Counted from the stretch's first letter, positions 9,214 through 18,449 are shown. The stretch: DNA of 64,000 nucleotides from Chitinophagales bacterium (GCA_015655125.1 JAATFP010000102.1:1-64000), one strand, 5' to 3'. Notes: generated by a model not told the origin, from the sequence alone. Translations and numbers: made by a program.

Positions 9214-9933
9214 ATGAAGAATAAGTTGCTGATTTACGTTGGATTTTTTGTGCTATTGCTGGCCGGGTTTTATTTTGCTGTTTTTAAAGATTATAATTTT
9301 TCGCAGAGCAAACTGGCGGTGATCAACAATGCGGTGCCGGCTTTCAGTTTTATTAACCAGGATGGAAAAATGATCACGCAGCGCGATACGGACGACAAAG
9401 TGTATGTGGCAGAGTATTTTTTTACAACGTGTAAAGGCATTTGCCCGAAAATGAATGCCAACATGCGCCGCGTTTTTGATGCCTATAAAGATGAACACAA
9501 TTTTATGATCATCTCACACACGTGCATGCCGGAAACGGATAGCGTTGCTTTATTAAAAGCTTACGAACAAAAAATGCTCAATGGAAAACTCGCAAAAAGA
9601 GATGATGGTTCTTATAAAATAGAAGATGGCGCCGGGCCGCTGACCAATACCAACTGGAACTTTGTGACCGGCGACAAAACTGAATTATATAAAATGGCGC
9701 GCGTCGGTTATATGATCGACAATGGTAAACCGGACAGTTCACAACAGATAAAGGATCAATTCATACATACGCAATTTTTTGCGCTGGTTGACAAATATCG
9801 TCGTGTACGTGGAATTTACGACGGATTGAAGGAAGATGAAATTCAAAAATTGTTGAAAGACATCGGAGAATTGTTGAAAGAAAAAGTGGACCATACGAGG
9901 TTCGTAAATGGTTTTGGCAATTCTCCAACCTAA
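9214..9933 (+). CDS. SCO1/SenC-family copper chaperone-like protein
   Basis: A 239-residue membrane-anchored thioredoxin-fold protein. One N-terminal hydrophobic helix (residues 4-24) is followed by the Sco motif CKGICP (CxxxC) and a later His in FIHTQFFALVD; these three residues bind copper. Sco proteins help assemble the CuA site of cytochrome oxidase or act as thiol-disulfide reductases. Candidate starts are ATG at 9205 and 9214; the promoter at 9188-9195 rules out the longer reading frame from 9121. The gene is flanked by a MerC-like gene and a Fur-family gene, suggesting metal homeostasis. Confidence 0.88.
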   Translation: MKNKLLIYVGFFVLLLAGFYFAVFKDYNFSQSKLAVINNAVPAFSFINQDGKMITQRDTDDKVYVAEYFFTTCKGICPKMNANMRRVFDAYKDEHNFMIISHTCMPETDSVALLKAYEQKMLNGKLAKRDDGSYKIEDGAGPLTNTNWNFVTGDKTELYKMARVGYMIDNGKPDSSQQIKDQFIHTQFFALVDKYRRVRGIYDGLKEDEIQKLLKDIGELLKEKVDHTRFVNGFGNSPT

Positions 9934-9954
9934 ACAAATTCACACATAATATAC

Positions 9955-10008
9955 CTGCCAGCCTGAGCTTGTGGAAGGCGGACGTCTTCAATGAACCCAG
10001 GCTGACAG
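9955..10008. repeat. degenerate REP-like palindromic element
   Basis: CTGCCAGCCTG (9955-9965) pairs with CAGGCTGACAG (9998-10008) with one mismatch, and it contains the CCTGAGCTTGT word shared with the elements at 6592 and 39193. It lies between the Sco gene and the Fur-family gene. Confidence 0.65.
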
Positions 10009-10021
10009 TAAATAACACACA

Positions 10022-10438
10022 ATGGAAACACAACTTGATATACTGAAACGCAACGGATTGAGCGTGACCGAAGGCAGGAAAAAGATTCTCGATCTTTTTC
10101 TTGCAACCGAAGGCGCACTCGCCCATGCCGATATTGAAAAAAACACTGACGCTGCATTTGACAGGGTAACCGTATACCGAACCCTTCAGACTTTTGTAGA
10201 CAAAGGCATCATCCATCAGATCCCGACAATCGACAACTCTGTACTGTACGCACTTTGCAAACACAATTGCGAGCAAGGGCACCATCACGACAATCATGTG
10301 CATTTTATTTGCGATGATTGTGACAAAACTATTTGTCTCGATGATGTAACCGTACCTACAGTGAAATTACCCCTTGGCTTTGAACCCAGTCATTCCGCGA
10401 TGATCGTTAGCGGAATCTGCAGCGATTGTAAAAAATAA
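10022..10438 (+). CDS. Fur-family metal-dependent transcriptional regulator
   Basis: A 138-residue regulator with an N-terminal winged helix (DRVTVYRTLQTFVDKGIIH is the recognition helix region) and a C-terminal dimer/metal domain containing HHHDNHVHFIC, CDDC and CSDC. The two CxxC pairs form the structural zinc site. The His-rich segment is the sensory site. I cannot tell Zur from Fur or PerR by eye; the MerC and Sco neighbours fit zinc or copper sensing. Its likely target is the palindrome at 9113-9133. The ATG lies shortly after a REP-like element. Confidence 0.92.
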   Translation: METQLDILKRNGLSVTEGRKKILDLFLATEGALAHADIEKNTDAAFDRVTVYRTLQTFVDKGIIHQIPTIDNSVLYALCKHNCEQGHHHDNHVHFICDDCDKTICLDDVTVPTVKLPLGFEPSHSAMIVSGICSDCKK

Positions 10439-10515
10439 GGCTGTCAACCTTTTATTGCATAATTCGTCTATTTAATGCACATTGTGCAATATTTCTCATC
10501 AATAAACCTACACTT

Positions 10516-11166
10516 ATGTTAGAAGAATTATTCAACCTTGTAAAAGGATCAGCCGAAGGAACCGTTGTAAATAATCCCGAAATTCCGATTGAGCACAATG
10601 ATGATATCGTTGCGGAAGCAACCAATACCGTCGCATCCGGAATGCGCAATATGGTTGCGGGCGGTGGTTTGCAGAACATCATTTCTTTGTTTAATAATAA
10701 CAGCAGCGGAAATCAGCAGCAAAACAGCAGTTCCGGTATCATGAGCAATCCGATCGTGAACATGATGATCGGCCATTTCGCCGATAAGCTGATGAGCAAG
10801 TTCAATATGAATGGATCGCAGGCAAGCAATGTAGCCAATGGTCTTATCCCGAGTGTGATCTCCAACCTGGTACAAAAAACGAACGATCCGAATAATGGTA
10901 GTTTTTCAATCGAAAGCTTGCTTAATTCAATCACGGGCGGGGGCGCCAACCAGGTAGTTCAACAGGAGCAGGAAAATGGTAACACTGGTTTTAATCTTTC
11001 GGACCTCATCAGCCAATTTACCGGTGGGGGAAACAGCACACAAAGCAACGGCGGTAGCGGTTTGATGGACATCGTTTCCCAACTTGCTGGTGGTGCGCAG
11101 GCACAGCAGCAAAAAAACGGAGGCGGTGGACTGATGGATATTATCCAGGGATTTCTAAAAAAATAA
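10516..11166 (+). CDS. DUF937-like Gly/Asn/Gln-rich protein
   Basis: A 216-residue cytoplasmic protein with an N-terminal segment MLEELFNLVKGSAEGTVV and low-complexity Asn/Gln/Gly linkers separating short hydrophobic helices of the LMDIVSQLAGG and LMDIIQGFLKK type. The layout resembles DUF937 proteins (YidB-like). It has no signal peptide. Function is unknown. It stands alone between the Fur-family gene and a VanZ gene and ends in a strong terminator. Confidence 0.7.
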   Translation: MLEELFNLVKGSAEGTVVNNPEIPIEHNDDIVAEATNTVASGMRNMVAGGGLQNIISLFNNNSSGNQQQNSSSGIMSNPIVNMMIGHFADKLMSKFNMNGSQASNVANGLIPSVISNLVQKTNDPNNGSFSIESLLNSITGGGANQVVQQEQENGNTGFNLSDLISQFTGGGNSTQSNGGSGLMDIVSQLAGGAQAQQQKNGGGGLMDIIQGFLKK

Positions 11167-11188
11167 AGCCGTAATGATAACATAAAAG

Positions 11189-11218
11189 AGCGTTCCGTTA
11201 AATGTCGGGACGCTTTTT
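11189..11218 (+). terminator. intrinsic terminator of the DUF937-like gene
   Basis: AGCGTTCCG pairs with CGGGACGCT (one wobble pair) and is followed by TTTTATTTTAT. It lies 23 bases after the stop. Confidence 0.85.
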
Positions 11219-11233
11219 ATTTTATATTCACAG

Positions 11234-11758
11234 ATGCAAAAAATCACGCGAACGGTAAAAATTTTTCTTTGGTTGCTGTTGGTTGCATGCATGCTGATCC
11301 TTTCAAAAAATATTCTGTTTAAAAATAACAAAGGTTATACCGCTTCGGATTTTAAAAAAGCTTTTACTACAAGAGGCATTAAAAAACGTTTCGCAAAAGC
11401 CAATCTGAAGCCATTCGCGACCATTAAATTATTTTATAATAGCCGGTCCCTTGGCACGGAATACAAAATGGGCAACCTGTTGGGGAACGTGGTCGGCTTC
11501 ATTCCGTTAGGCATTTTATTTCCGTTGCTGCTTGGCTGGAAACGCGGACCTGCAACGGTTTTCGCTGTTTTTTTGGTCAGCCTCGGATTTGAGTTTTCAC
11601 AACTTTTCTTCGCGTTGGGAGTGTTTGATGTGGACGACCTGATCCTTAATACTGCCGGTGGTGCTATTGGTTACGTTTTGTACTGGATAACGCGAACGGT
11701 AGTAAGGCGGAACCGCGAAGATCCAACCGGTAACAGCAGACCGGCAAACGGCGACTGA
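11234..11758 (+). CDS. VanZ-family membrane protein
   Basis: A 174-residue protein with about four membrane helices. The VanZ-type motifs are NLLGNVVGFIPLG, SLGFEFSQL and DVDDLILNTAGGAIGY, which include the conserved Asn-Gly-Pro and Glu-Gln residues. VanZ proteins are linked to teicoplanin resistance in enterococci, but most chromosomal members have no known role. It begins just after the terminator at 11189-11218 and probably has its own promoter in the AT-rich stretch. Confidence 0.88.
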   Translation: MQKITRTVKIFLWLLLVACMLILSKNILFKNNKGYTASDFKKAFTTRGIKKRFAKANLKPFATIKLFYNSRSLGTEYKMGNLLGNVVGFIPLGILFPLLLGWKRGPATVFAVFLVSLGFEFSQLFFALGVFDVDDLILNTAGGAIGYVLYWITRTVVRRNREDPTGNSRPANGD

Positions 11759-11796
11759 CAATTCCGCCGATGTTGCTCATTGCGGAGAATAAGGCC

Positions 11797-11842
11797 GCCA
11801 CCTGTACATTATAGGTGGCCGGAGACCCACACATATGGTGGG
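11797..11842. other. two small adjacent hairpins downstream of the VanZ gene
   Basis: GCCACCT (11797-11803) pairs with AGGTGGC (11813-11819), and CCCAC (11826-11830) with GTGGG (11838-11842). They have no T-run, so they may be a weak terminator or an RNA structure. There is no ORF here. Confidence 0.4.
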
Positions 11843-11926
11843 GACTTGTGGAATAAAAAATGGCATTTCATACTGGTTTCCGGCGCAAATGGGATATTTT
11901 GCACCCCAATTTAAAATTATTTTTTT

Positions 11927-12325
11927 TTGACACAGACATATATATATGCAGGGATAGCGCTGGTGATTGGTTTCGGCATTGCATGGATTATACAGATGAT
12001 CAACATTTCCAAAATCAAAAAGCAGAACAAAAGCCTGCAGGGCTTTTGGGAAAGTGAGAAACTGATGAAAGAAACAGTGCAGAAGGAAAATGCCCAGGTA
12101 CACCAGATGAAGCAAGTAGTGGAACTGGAGATGCAAAAAAAATTACAGGAAGTTATTCAGCTCAATAAAAGGATGGATGCGGATATTTTATTACTTCAGA
12201 AAAGCAATGAAGAAACCGAAGCACAGCTGGCAAGTGCACAACCCGAACTCCATGCAATCAAATTAAAGCTTATCGAAGCAAATAATACTATTGCCCGTTA
12301 CAAAGCGCAACTGGGGATAAAATAG
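11927..12325 (+). CDS. membrane-anchored coiled-coil protein
   Basis: A 132-residue protein with one N-terminal membrane helix (IYAGIALVIGFGIAWIIQMI) and then a long coiled coil over residues 30-130, rich in Gln, Glu and Lys. The frame has no ATG near its start: TTG at 11927 inside a run of eight T is the only common start before an in-frame stop 15 bases upstream. The topology recalls RmuC or small coiled-coil anchors, but no catalytic domain is present. Function is unknown and the start is uncertain. Confidence 0.65.
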   Translation: MTQTYIYAGIALVIGFGIAWIIQMINISKIKKQNKSLQGFWESEKLMKETVQKENAQVHQMKQVVELEMQKKLQEVIQLNKRMDADILLLQKSNEETEAQLASAQPELHAIKLKLIEANNTIARYKAQLGIK

Positions 12326-12404
12326 TTTTATGCTTAGGTTCGATATCTTTAATTGTTTAACAGAATCATAAACGTAAAACCATCATACGTTCCTGCCAAA
12401 CACA

Positions 12405-12437
12405 TTGCTGATACCTCGCGCCTTATCTGTAAATTTG
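12405..12437 (+). promoter_or_regulatory. promoter of the cyclophilin gene
   Basis: TTG (12405-12407), 22 bases, then TAAATTTG (12430-12437) matches the Bacteroidota promoter. It overlaps the upstream TTG that could be mistaken for a start codon, so the gene starts at the ATG at 12456. Confidence 0.75.
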
Positions 12438-12455
12438 CAGCCTAAAATATTTTGT

Positions 12456-12908
12456 ATGAGCGAAACAAAACTTACGACGGGGCAGATCCAGACAAACAAA
12501 GGAATTTTGTCTTTTGAGTTATATGATGATGATGCGCCGATTGCGGTGGAGAATTTTAAAAAACTTGTAAACCAGGGTTATTACGATGGCGTAACATTTC
12601 ATCGCGTGATACCGAACTTCATGGTCCAAACGGGCGATCCTACCGGAACAGGCGCAGGCGGTCCTGGCTGGAGCATCAAATGTGAAACAACCGGCGCAAA
12701 GCAATTTCACGATCGTGGTGTAATGTCGATGGCACATCGCGGCAAAGATACCGGTGGTTCGCAATTCTTCATCTGTCACAACCGTGCCGGCACACAACAC
12801 CTGGATGGTGTTCATACCTGCTTCGGAAAAATAACAGCCGGGTTGGAGTTTCTCGACGATATCAAAGCTGGAGATAAAATGGAAAAGGTTTCTATCGATC
12901 AGGCGTAG
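12456..12908 (+). CDS. peptidyl-prolyl cis-trans isomerase, cyclophilin type
   Basis: A 150-residue cytoplasmic cyclophilin. Motifs FHRVIPNFMVQTGDPTGTG, GGSQFFIC and HLDGVHTCFG include the catalytic Arg, the Phe-Met-Gln of the active site and the C-terminal substrate loop; the usual Trp is His/other as in many small bacterial enzymes. It catalyses proline isomerisation during folding. Length fits the single-domain family. There is no signal peptide. A long hairpin terminator follows, so the gene is probably a single-gene unit. Confidence 0.92.
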   Translation: MSETKLTTGQIQTNKGILSFELYDDDAPIAVENFKKLVNQGYYDGVTFHRVIPNFMVQTGDPTGTGAGGPGWSIKCETTGAKQFHDRGVMSMAHRGKDTGGSQFFICHNRAGTQHLDGVHTCFGKITAGLEFLDDIKAGDKMEKVSIDQA

Positions 12909-12971
12909 AACAAGATTGAAAAGGTTCAGGATTTAAAAGGTCTACACGCTTTCCGGCCATTTAAAAAACTT

Positions 12972-13010
12972 AAGATGCCATGTAATTTATTTACATGGCA
13001 TCTTTGCTTT
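12972..13010 (+). terminator. 14-bp perfect hairpin terminator after the cyclophilin gene
   Basis: AAGATGCCATGTAA (12972-12985) pairs perfectly with TTACATGGCATCTT (12991-13004) around a 5-base loop, then TGCTTTT follows. Confidence 0.85.
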
Positions 13011-13159
13011 TAACAAGCCGGTTTTTCCTTAACCCTTTAAAGCTCTTGAGACCGCCCCGGGAACTCTTTAACAAAAACTTAGAGCAGGTATATTAATCTT
13101 CTTTGGAAAAATTTTCTCAGAGGCTTTGAACGGCTCTAAAATCCGCTTCCACCAGTCAC

Positions 13160-13825
13160 ATGAAAAATAAAATTTTACTTATCCTTTTTATTGGATTATC
13201 AACTTACACTTTCGCCCAGGCGCCCGTAAAACCCGGTATTCGCGCGGGCCTTTCCAGCACTACAATGCGCGGCGATGCCGTAAACAATCTCTCCGAACTT
13301 CTTGATTTTACAAATGGAATGGTCAAAACCAGCAGCAGGACCGGATTCTACGCCGGTGGTTATGTAAACGTTCCGCTTGACAATACGCTCTCCTTTGAAC
13401 CCGGATTATATTACACCCAAAAAGGTTACCAGCTGAAAGGCGAATTGAATATTAAAGGACTTGAGTTTTTAGGCGCAAATGCCAAGGCGCAATTACAGTC
13501 GCAATACCTCGATATACCTTTACTTCTGAAAGCGAATGTTGGCGGATTTCAAATCTTCGTCGGGCCGCAGTTTTCTTATCTTATGAAAGCAGACCTGCGC
13601 ACAACAGCCGGTGTATTAGGGTTTAGCTTATTAGATAAAAAACTGGATGCCACCAGCCAGTTCAATCGCTGGGACGCAGGCGTAACGGGCGGTATAGGAT
13701 TTAATCTTTCTAAAAATATAAATGTAACTGCGAGTTATGATTATGGATCACAGAAAGTGGATGCTAATAAAAATGTGAGCGCTTACAACAGCGGATTCAA
13801 AATAGGCATCGGTGTTGGGTTTTAG
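13160..13825 (+). CDS. PorT-family outer membrane beta-barrel protein
   Basis: A 221-residue exported protein. The signal peptide ends at YTFAQ. The rest is a series of amphipathic strands with the typical phrases GIRAGLSSTT, LSFEPGLYYTQKGYQ, YLDIPLLLKAN and a C-terminal strand FKIGIGVGF, ending in Phe as outer membrane barrels do. This matches the PorT-like/OmpW-like small barrel family (about eight strands) common in Bacteroidota. PorT itself is part of T9SS, but most family members have no known role. No linked secretion genes are present. Confidence 0.85.
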   Translation: MKNKILLILFIGLSTYTFAQAPVKPGIRAGLSSTTMRGDAVNNLSELLDFTNGMVKTSSRTGFYAGGYVNVPLDNTLSFEPGLYYTQKGYQLKGELNIKGLEFLGANAKAQLQSQYLDIPLLLKANVGGFQIFVGPQFSYLMKADLRTTAGVLGFSLLDKKLDATSQFNRWDAGVTGGIGFNLSKNINVTASYDYGSQKVDANKNVSAYNSGFKIGIGVGF

Positions 13826-13831
13826 TTTAGA

Positions 13832-13956
13832 GGTTAGGGTTTAGAGGTTAGGGTTTAGAGGTTAGCAGAATTTTCGGGTGACTTAAAAGTTTGCCAAATC
13901 AAAGTTGCTTTAGCAACTCAAGGCTTTAAATAACCTCTAATCCCTAAACCCTAACC
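13832..13956. repeat. telomere-like inverted repeat (GGTTAGGGTTTAG words)
   Basis: GGTTAGGGTTTAG occurs at 13832-13844 and again at 13846-13858 in tandem with a partial third copy. The complementary arm CTAAACCCTAACC is at 13944-13956. The right arm overlaps the last codons of the antiporter gene, so its C-terminus (RLGFRD) is encoded by this word. It probably acts as a bidirectional terminator between convergent genes. Confidence 0.8.
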
Positions 13957-16171
13957 TTTTCATTGCTTTTTCTTCGCCCACAATAAACACCACATCGTTT
14001 TCTTCAAAGACCAGGTTTGACTCCGGGTTCAGCATTCTTTTTCCATTTCTTTCAATACCTACTATAAGGCCATTGCTGTTTTCCCGGATACCCGACTCAC
14101 GGATAGCTTTACCCGAAAACGGAGAGTTTTGCCTGATGATTATTTTTTTCAAAACAATTTCCCCCGAACTGCTGACAGGTTTTTTGTCCTTATTTTTTGC
14201 CGGCCTGATGATAGCCATTAACCGCTTGATCTGAGCATCGGTTCCGAGAACGTGCAATTCGTCGCCCGGAAAGATCTTATCCTCACGCATTGGAAGAATA
14301 ATGTTTATCTCGCCGCGTTTAATAGATACAACATTGATCTCGAGCCTGTCCCGCCAGCGCAATTCACCCAATGTCTTTCCTCCTACCGGCGACAACGGAT
14401 GAATGCCTATCCTCACGATATGTGCATCCCACGGCGCCAGTTCCGAGCGGTTCTTCTTTGCATCATCAATTTCGCGCTGGTTGTAATTGGCGATGAACCT
14501 GCTTTCCAGTTTATCATAAAAAGCCTGGATCTTTTGTGCAAATACAAACAACAACATCAGCAACACGATCGCGCCTACGATACCTGCATAAATTGAAAAG
14601 AACCTGAACATCAGCAGGCAGATAAAAACGGCAGCCAAACACAATCTAAGAAAACGGATGATGTACAATATGCGTTTATATCTCTTTATTTTTACAACTT
14701 CCGTAAAAGCGGGCGAATAGTGCGTTCTGAGCGCCATTGCCCATAAAAATGGTGACATCAACAATAGCGTAACGATTGCGGTCGTCGCCTTTACCCAGGC
14801 TGCGCCGCTGAAATTTGCTGAAATAAAAGGCCATACGTATTCAGAAGAAAGCGCAACCAGGCTCAGTAAAATGATCGATAAAATAACAATATTGATGATC
14901 TTCGAACGCAGCACTTTTTGCCAGTTACTGTCGTTTGTATTTGCATTGTTTCCCGATTGCTGGTAATTGGAAAGCGATTCCACCCATTGTGCAGGTAATG
15001 TCTTTTCTATCCACTTTGAAAACGGCGCGCTGAATTTTACCAAAAACGGCGTTGTGAATGTAGTAACTGCCGAAACAGCCACCGCGATCGGATAAAGGAA
15101 CGAACTTGTTACTTTCAGGCTTAATCCAAGCGTGGCGATAATGAATGAGAACTCGCCGATCTGCGTAAGACTCATGCCCGTTTGCACGGATGTTTGCAGC
15201 GATTGACCCGACACCAGCGCACCTGATGTAGCACCGATGAATTTCCCGGATATAACGATTACACAAAATAAAATGATCGGCCCGGCATATTGCGCAATCA
15301 TCTGCGGATCGATCATCATGCCCACAGATACGAAAAACACTGCACCAAACAGGTCTTTTACAGGTTTTATAAGATGTTCGATCTTCTCCGCTTTCGTCGT
15401 TTCTGCCAATATCGACCCCATGATAAACGCTCCCAGGGCCGGCGAGAACCCAACTTTTACGGCGAAGACAACCATCAGCAAACAAAGCGATAAGGACACC
15501 ACCAGCAACGTTTCATCATTCATGAGATCCTTCGCTTTGCGCAACAACGTTGGTATAAAAAATATGCCGCACACGAACCATACGATCAGGAAAAAAACAA
15601 GTTTGAGTACAGAAAACAGCATTTCGCCTCCGGCGAATTGCTGGCTCACGGCCATGGTCGACAACAATACCATCAGCAAGATCGCCACGAGGTCTTCCAC
15701 GATCAATATGCCGAAAACGAGGTTGGCAAACAACTGCGTTTTCACATTCATCTCTTCAAAGGTGCGCATGATGATAGTGGTGGAAGAAATGGCAAGGATG
15801 CCGCCGAGAAATAAGCTATCGATATTTGTCCAGCCCAACAGCCTGCCAGTACCATATCCTGCTATCACCATGAACGAAACTTCCACGATTGCCGTGATGG
15901 AAGCCGATCCTCCGACCTTGAGGAGCTTTTTAAAACTGAATTCCAATCCAAGACTGAACAGTAAAAATATTACCCCGATATCTGCCCATATCTGTATGTT
16001 TTCTTTTTCCATCACTGTCGGAAGAAAATCAAAATAGGGTCCTACAATAAACCCCGCCATGATGTAGCCCAGCACCAGCGGTAATTTTATCTTCTTAAAT
16101 AAAAGTGTTACGCATCCTGCGGCGCCTAGTATCAGCGCGAGATCGTAAATAAGATTAGGTAAGTGCGTCAT
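13937..16171 (-). CDS. CPA2-family cation:proton antiporter with two RCK_C (TrkA_C) domains
   Basis: A 744-residue protein. Residues 1-380 form a Na/H exchanger domain of KefB type with about 12 membrane helices, including LLFSLGLEFS, ISSTTIIM and IVEDLVAI. Four further hydrophobic helices follow at about 420-560. The C-terminal third has two TrkA_C domains (near 590-660 and 680-744), of the type that sense ligands in potassium channels and transporters. There is no NAD-binding TrkA_N domain. It should exchange potassium or sodium for protons. The extra helices between the transport and regulatory domains are less common. Confidence 0.88.
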   Translation of the reverse strand: MTHLPNLIYDLALILGAAGCVTLLFKKIKLPLVLGYIMAGFIVGPYFDFLPTVMEKENIQIWADIGVIFLLFSLGLEFSFKKLLKVGGSASITAIVEVSFMVIAGYGTGRLLGWTNIDSLFLGGILAISSTTIIMRTFEEMNVKTQLFANLVFGILIVEDLVAILLMVLLSTMAVSQQFAGGEMLFSVLKLVFFLIVWFVCGIFFIPTLLRKAKDLMNDETLLVVSLSLCLLMVVFAVKVGFSPALGAFIMGSILAETTKAEKIEHLIKPVKDLFGAVFFVSVGMMIDPQMIAQYAGPIILFCVIVISGKFIGATSGALVSGQSLQTSVQTGMSLTQIGEFSFIIATLGLSLKVTSSFLYPIAVAVSAVTTFTTPFLVKFSAPFSKWIEKTLPAQWVESLSNYQQSGNNANTNDSNWQKVLRSKIINIVILSIILLSLVALSSEYVWPFISANFSGAAWVKATTAIVTLLLMSPFLWAMALRTHYSPAFTEVVKIKRYKRILYIIRFLRLCLAAVFICLLMFRFFSIYAGIVGAIVLLMLLFVFAQKIQAFYDKLESRFIANYNQREIDDAKKNRSELAPWDAHIVRIGIHPLSPVGGKTLGELRWRDRLEINVVSIKRGEINIILPMREDKIFPGDELHVLGTDAQIKRLMAIIRPAKNKDKKPVSSSGEIVLKKIIIRQNSPFSGKAIRESGIRENSNGLIVGIERNGKRMLNPESNLVFEENDVVFIVGEEKAMKRLGFRD

Positions 16172-16268
16172 AAAATAATATACGATAACATGAATGCATA
16201 TAAAACATTCATGTATAAAATGATTAAATGGTCCGTAGGAAGTTTAGCACATTTGCGCAAGGTCCGAT

Positions 16269-16583
16269 CTACCAGAAATGATGCTTGGGGCAGGCGCAAT
16301 GCAACACAGGAAAAGCAGGGCTGCCGTAATAAATATTTTGTGAAGAAACCTGCACCACAGAAGTCCCTGCAGCGTAAACCGCTGAAGGAAAAAGTGCAGG
16401 ATGTACCCGGTGCGAAACTTCCATCTGCATTGAAAACACAACGTCTTTTTTTGAGTCTCCCGCAACTAATTTGCTTTTAAAAAAAGTAAGCTTTGCGGCG
16501 CCCGGCTGCTCCTTGCCCAAACAAAATTTTGATGCAAAAAGCTGGATAAAAAAAAGACATAATATTAAGGAAAGTAGCCGCAT
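16269..16583 (-). CDS. possible small exported protein, unknown
   Basis: A 104-residue frame begins with a good signal-like stretch (MRLLSLILCLFFIQLFAS) and ends PVLHCACPKHHFW. Codon choice in this frame looks coding, but two other frames are also open across part of the same DNA and I recognise no family. It is divergent from the amidase gene and follows the upstream end of the antiporter gene. Real gene status is uncertain. Confidence 0.4.
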   Translation of the reverse strand: MRLLSLILCLFFIQLFASKFCLGKEQPGAAKLTFFKSKLVAGDSKKDVVFSMQMEVSHRVHPALFPSAVYAAGTSVVQVSSQNIYYGSPAFPVLHCACPKHHFW

Positions 16584-16712
16584 TGATTGAAGATACAAAA
16601 AGTTTAGGGTTTATAGATTTGCGGCTAGTATAAGTGTTAAGATTTACTATTTATCATCCGTCAATGGGGTTTTTATGATAATTTTAAACAACTCTTTATT
16701 AGAAATTCTTAC

Positions 16713-18449
16713 ATGAAAAAAAGTACCTTATTAATTCTTTCATTTTGTGGGTTGCTAAAGGTTTCTGCCCAGGAAAATCCGGTGATCCGATTGGTCAATC
16801 CTTTGAAAGCAGACAACAGTGTCCCGTCTTCAAAACAATTTATCATTGGCAGCACCTGTAAAAGCTGCACCGTTAATATCAATGCGCAACCGGTGAAAGT
16901 TTATTCTACAGGTGCATTTGCGCTGGAACTGAACCTTACGCCCGGCGACACGTCTTTCGTTATCACCTCTTCTTTGGGTGGAAGATCAGTTTCCAAAACG
17001 ATCACCTTTTCATATCGTTTACCGTTGCCAGCTGATACGGTAAAGACTGTTTCTATTGCAACCATCCAGACTTTTCCGGAGGGGAACCTGGTGCTTATGC
17101 CCGGCGATGCGATCCGGTTCAAAGTAAAGGGCCTGCCTAAAAGCACGGTCACAGTTTTGAACAATACCGTTTTATATGAAATGCCCGTGAGCCAAACCGG
17201 CGGCATGCCCGGCATTTACCAGGGTGAATATATTGTGCGGCCAACCGATGCTTTTTCCGCTACCAAAATGACGGTCACACTCGTGGCTTCCGACGGCCAA
17301 CGTGCCACTAAAGAAACAGGCAGCACATTTGCCGTGATGTCGTCGCTGGCATCGGATGTGGCGGTTACAAAAGGCAGGCTGGCACATCTCGAGTACGGAC
17401 TGGGCGACGACCGCCTGGGCGGCGCAAAGATCGGTTACCTCGACAGCCTGATACCTTTACGCATCATTGGTAAAGTGGGAACCGATTACAAAGTAAAACT
17501 CGCGGAAAACAGGGCCGCTTATATTCCCGATGATGTTATTACACTGGCACCGAAAGGAACTTTTGCCGGTTCTTCGCTTACCGGGCAGTGGCGCGTTTAC
17601 GGCGACAGCGCCTATGACTATGTAAATATCGGCCTCGGTTCCAGGTTGCCTTATCAATCTATGCAACTGGTCGATCCTTCCCGCATCGTGGTGGATATTT
17701 TTGGTGCAACAAATAATACCAACTGGATCACGCAATTGCAAAATGCAAAAGAGATCGCCAATGTTGATTACGAGCAATTACAGGATGACATTTTCAGGGT
17801 CACCATTCAATTAAAACATCACCAGCATTGGGGACACCAAATTTATTATAAAGGAAATTTACTGGTAATAAAGATCAAACAGCAGCCCGCGAACCTTTCT
17901 CTGAAAAATCTTACGATCGCCGTAGATGCCGGCCACGGCGGCAGCAACACCGGAGCTGGCGGAGCAACCGGCTCATCGGAAAAATCACTTGCGTTGTTGG
18001 TCTCTTTAAAACTTCAGAAAGCGCTCCAGAACGAAGGCACTAAGGTTTTGATGACCAGAACAACCGAAAAGTTTGTAGACAACAAAGAACGCATTCTACT
18101 CTATCGTGATAACGCTCCCGATCTTTTGGTAAGTATTCATCTTAATTCCGCAGCCGATCCTTTCAATGCCGGCGGCACAAGCAGCCTTTACCGCTATATC
18201 GGTTTCAGGCCGCTAAGTTTTTATATCAACAAAAGGATGCTGGAGCTTGGTTTGAAGGAATATGGCAATATCGGCTCTTTCAATTTTATGCTCAACAGTC
18301 CGACCGAATACCCGAATGCGCTGGTGGAAACTCTGTTTATAAGCAACCTGGAGGAAGAAGCTTTGATACTGGATGATGGCTTTCAACAAAAAATAGCGGA
18401 TAAGATCTTACTTGGCATTAAAGATTTCCTGGCCGCCGCAAAAGACTAG
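16713..18449 (+). CDS. N-acetylmuramoyl-L-alanine amidase (Amidase_3)
   Basis: A 578-residue periplasmic zinc amidase that cuts the amide bond between MurNAc and L-alanine in peptidoglycan. The signal peptide ends at LKVSAQ. Two beta-rich domains follow, the second (about 290-390) similar to AMIN domains that bind the cell wall. The catalytic Amidase_3 domain is at 395-578: VDAGHGG and SSEKSLAL give His and Glu zinc ligands, SIHLNS the second His, and ETLFISN the catalytic Glu. It likely takes part in daughter cell separation. It is the first of three genes on the plus strand with no close coupling. Confidence 0.93.
   Translation: MKKSTLLILSFCGLLKVSAQENPVIRLVNPLKADNSVPSSKQFIIGSTCKSCTVNINAQPVKVYSTGAFALELNLTPGDTSFVITSSLGGRSVSKTITFSYRLPLPADTVKTVSIATIQTFPEGNLVLMPGDAIRFKVKGLPKSTVTVLNNTVLYEMPVSQTGGMPGIYQGEYIVRPTDAFSATKMTVTLVASDGQRATKETGSTFAVMSSLASDVAVTKGRLAHLEYGLGDDRLGGAKIGYLDSLIPLRIIGKVGTDYKVKLAENRAAYIPDDVITLAPKGTFAGSSLTGQWRVYGDSAYDYVNIGLGSRLPYQSMQLVDPSRIVVDIFGATNNTNWITQLQNAKEIANVDYEQLQDDIFRVTIQLKHHQHWGHQIYYKGNLLVIKIKQQPANLSLKNLTIAVDAGHGGSNTGAGGATGSSEKSLALLVSLKLQKALQNEGTKVLMTRTTEKFVDNKERILLYRDNAPDLLVSIHLNSAADPFNAGGTSSLYRYIGFRPLSFYINKRMLELGLKEYGNIGSFNFMLNSPTEYPNALVETLFISNLEEEALILDDGFQQKIADKILLGIKDFLAAAKD

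Noticed and set aside
12405-12455. A longer cyclophilin start at TTG 12405
   Set aside because: That TTG is part of the promoter; ATG 12456 fits the family start.
13827-13866. Tandem GGTTAGGGTTTAGA copies as a CRISPR or microsatellite
   Set aside because: Only two full copies and no spacers; the copies form a hairpin with the downstream arm.
15237-16037. A 266-codon plus-strand frame opposite the antiporter gene
   Set aside because: It is the reverse of a strongly supported 744-residue membrane protein and has no family features.
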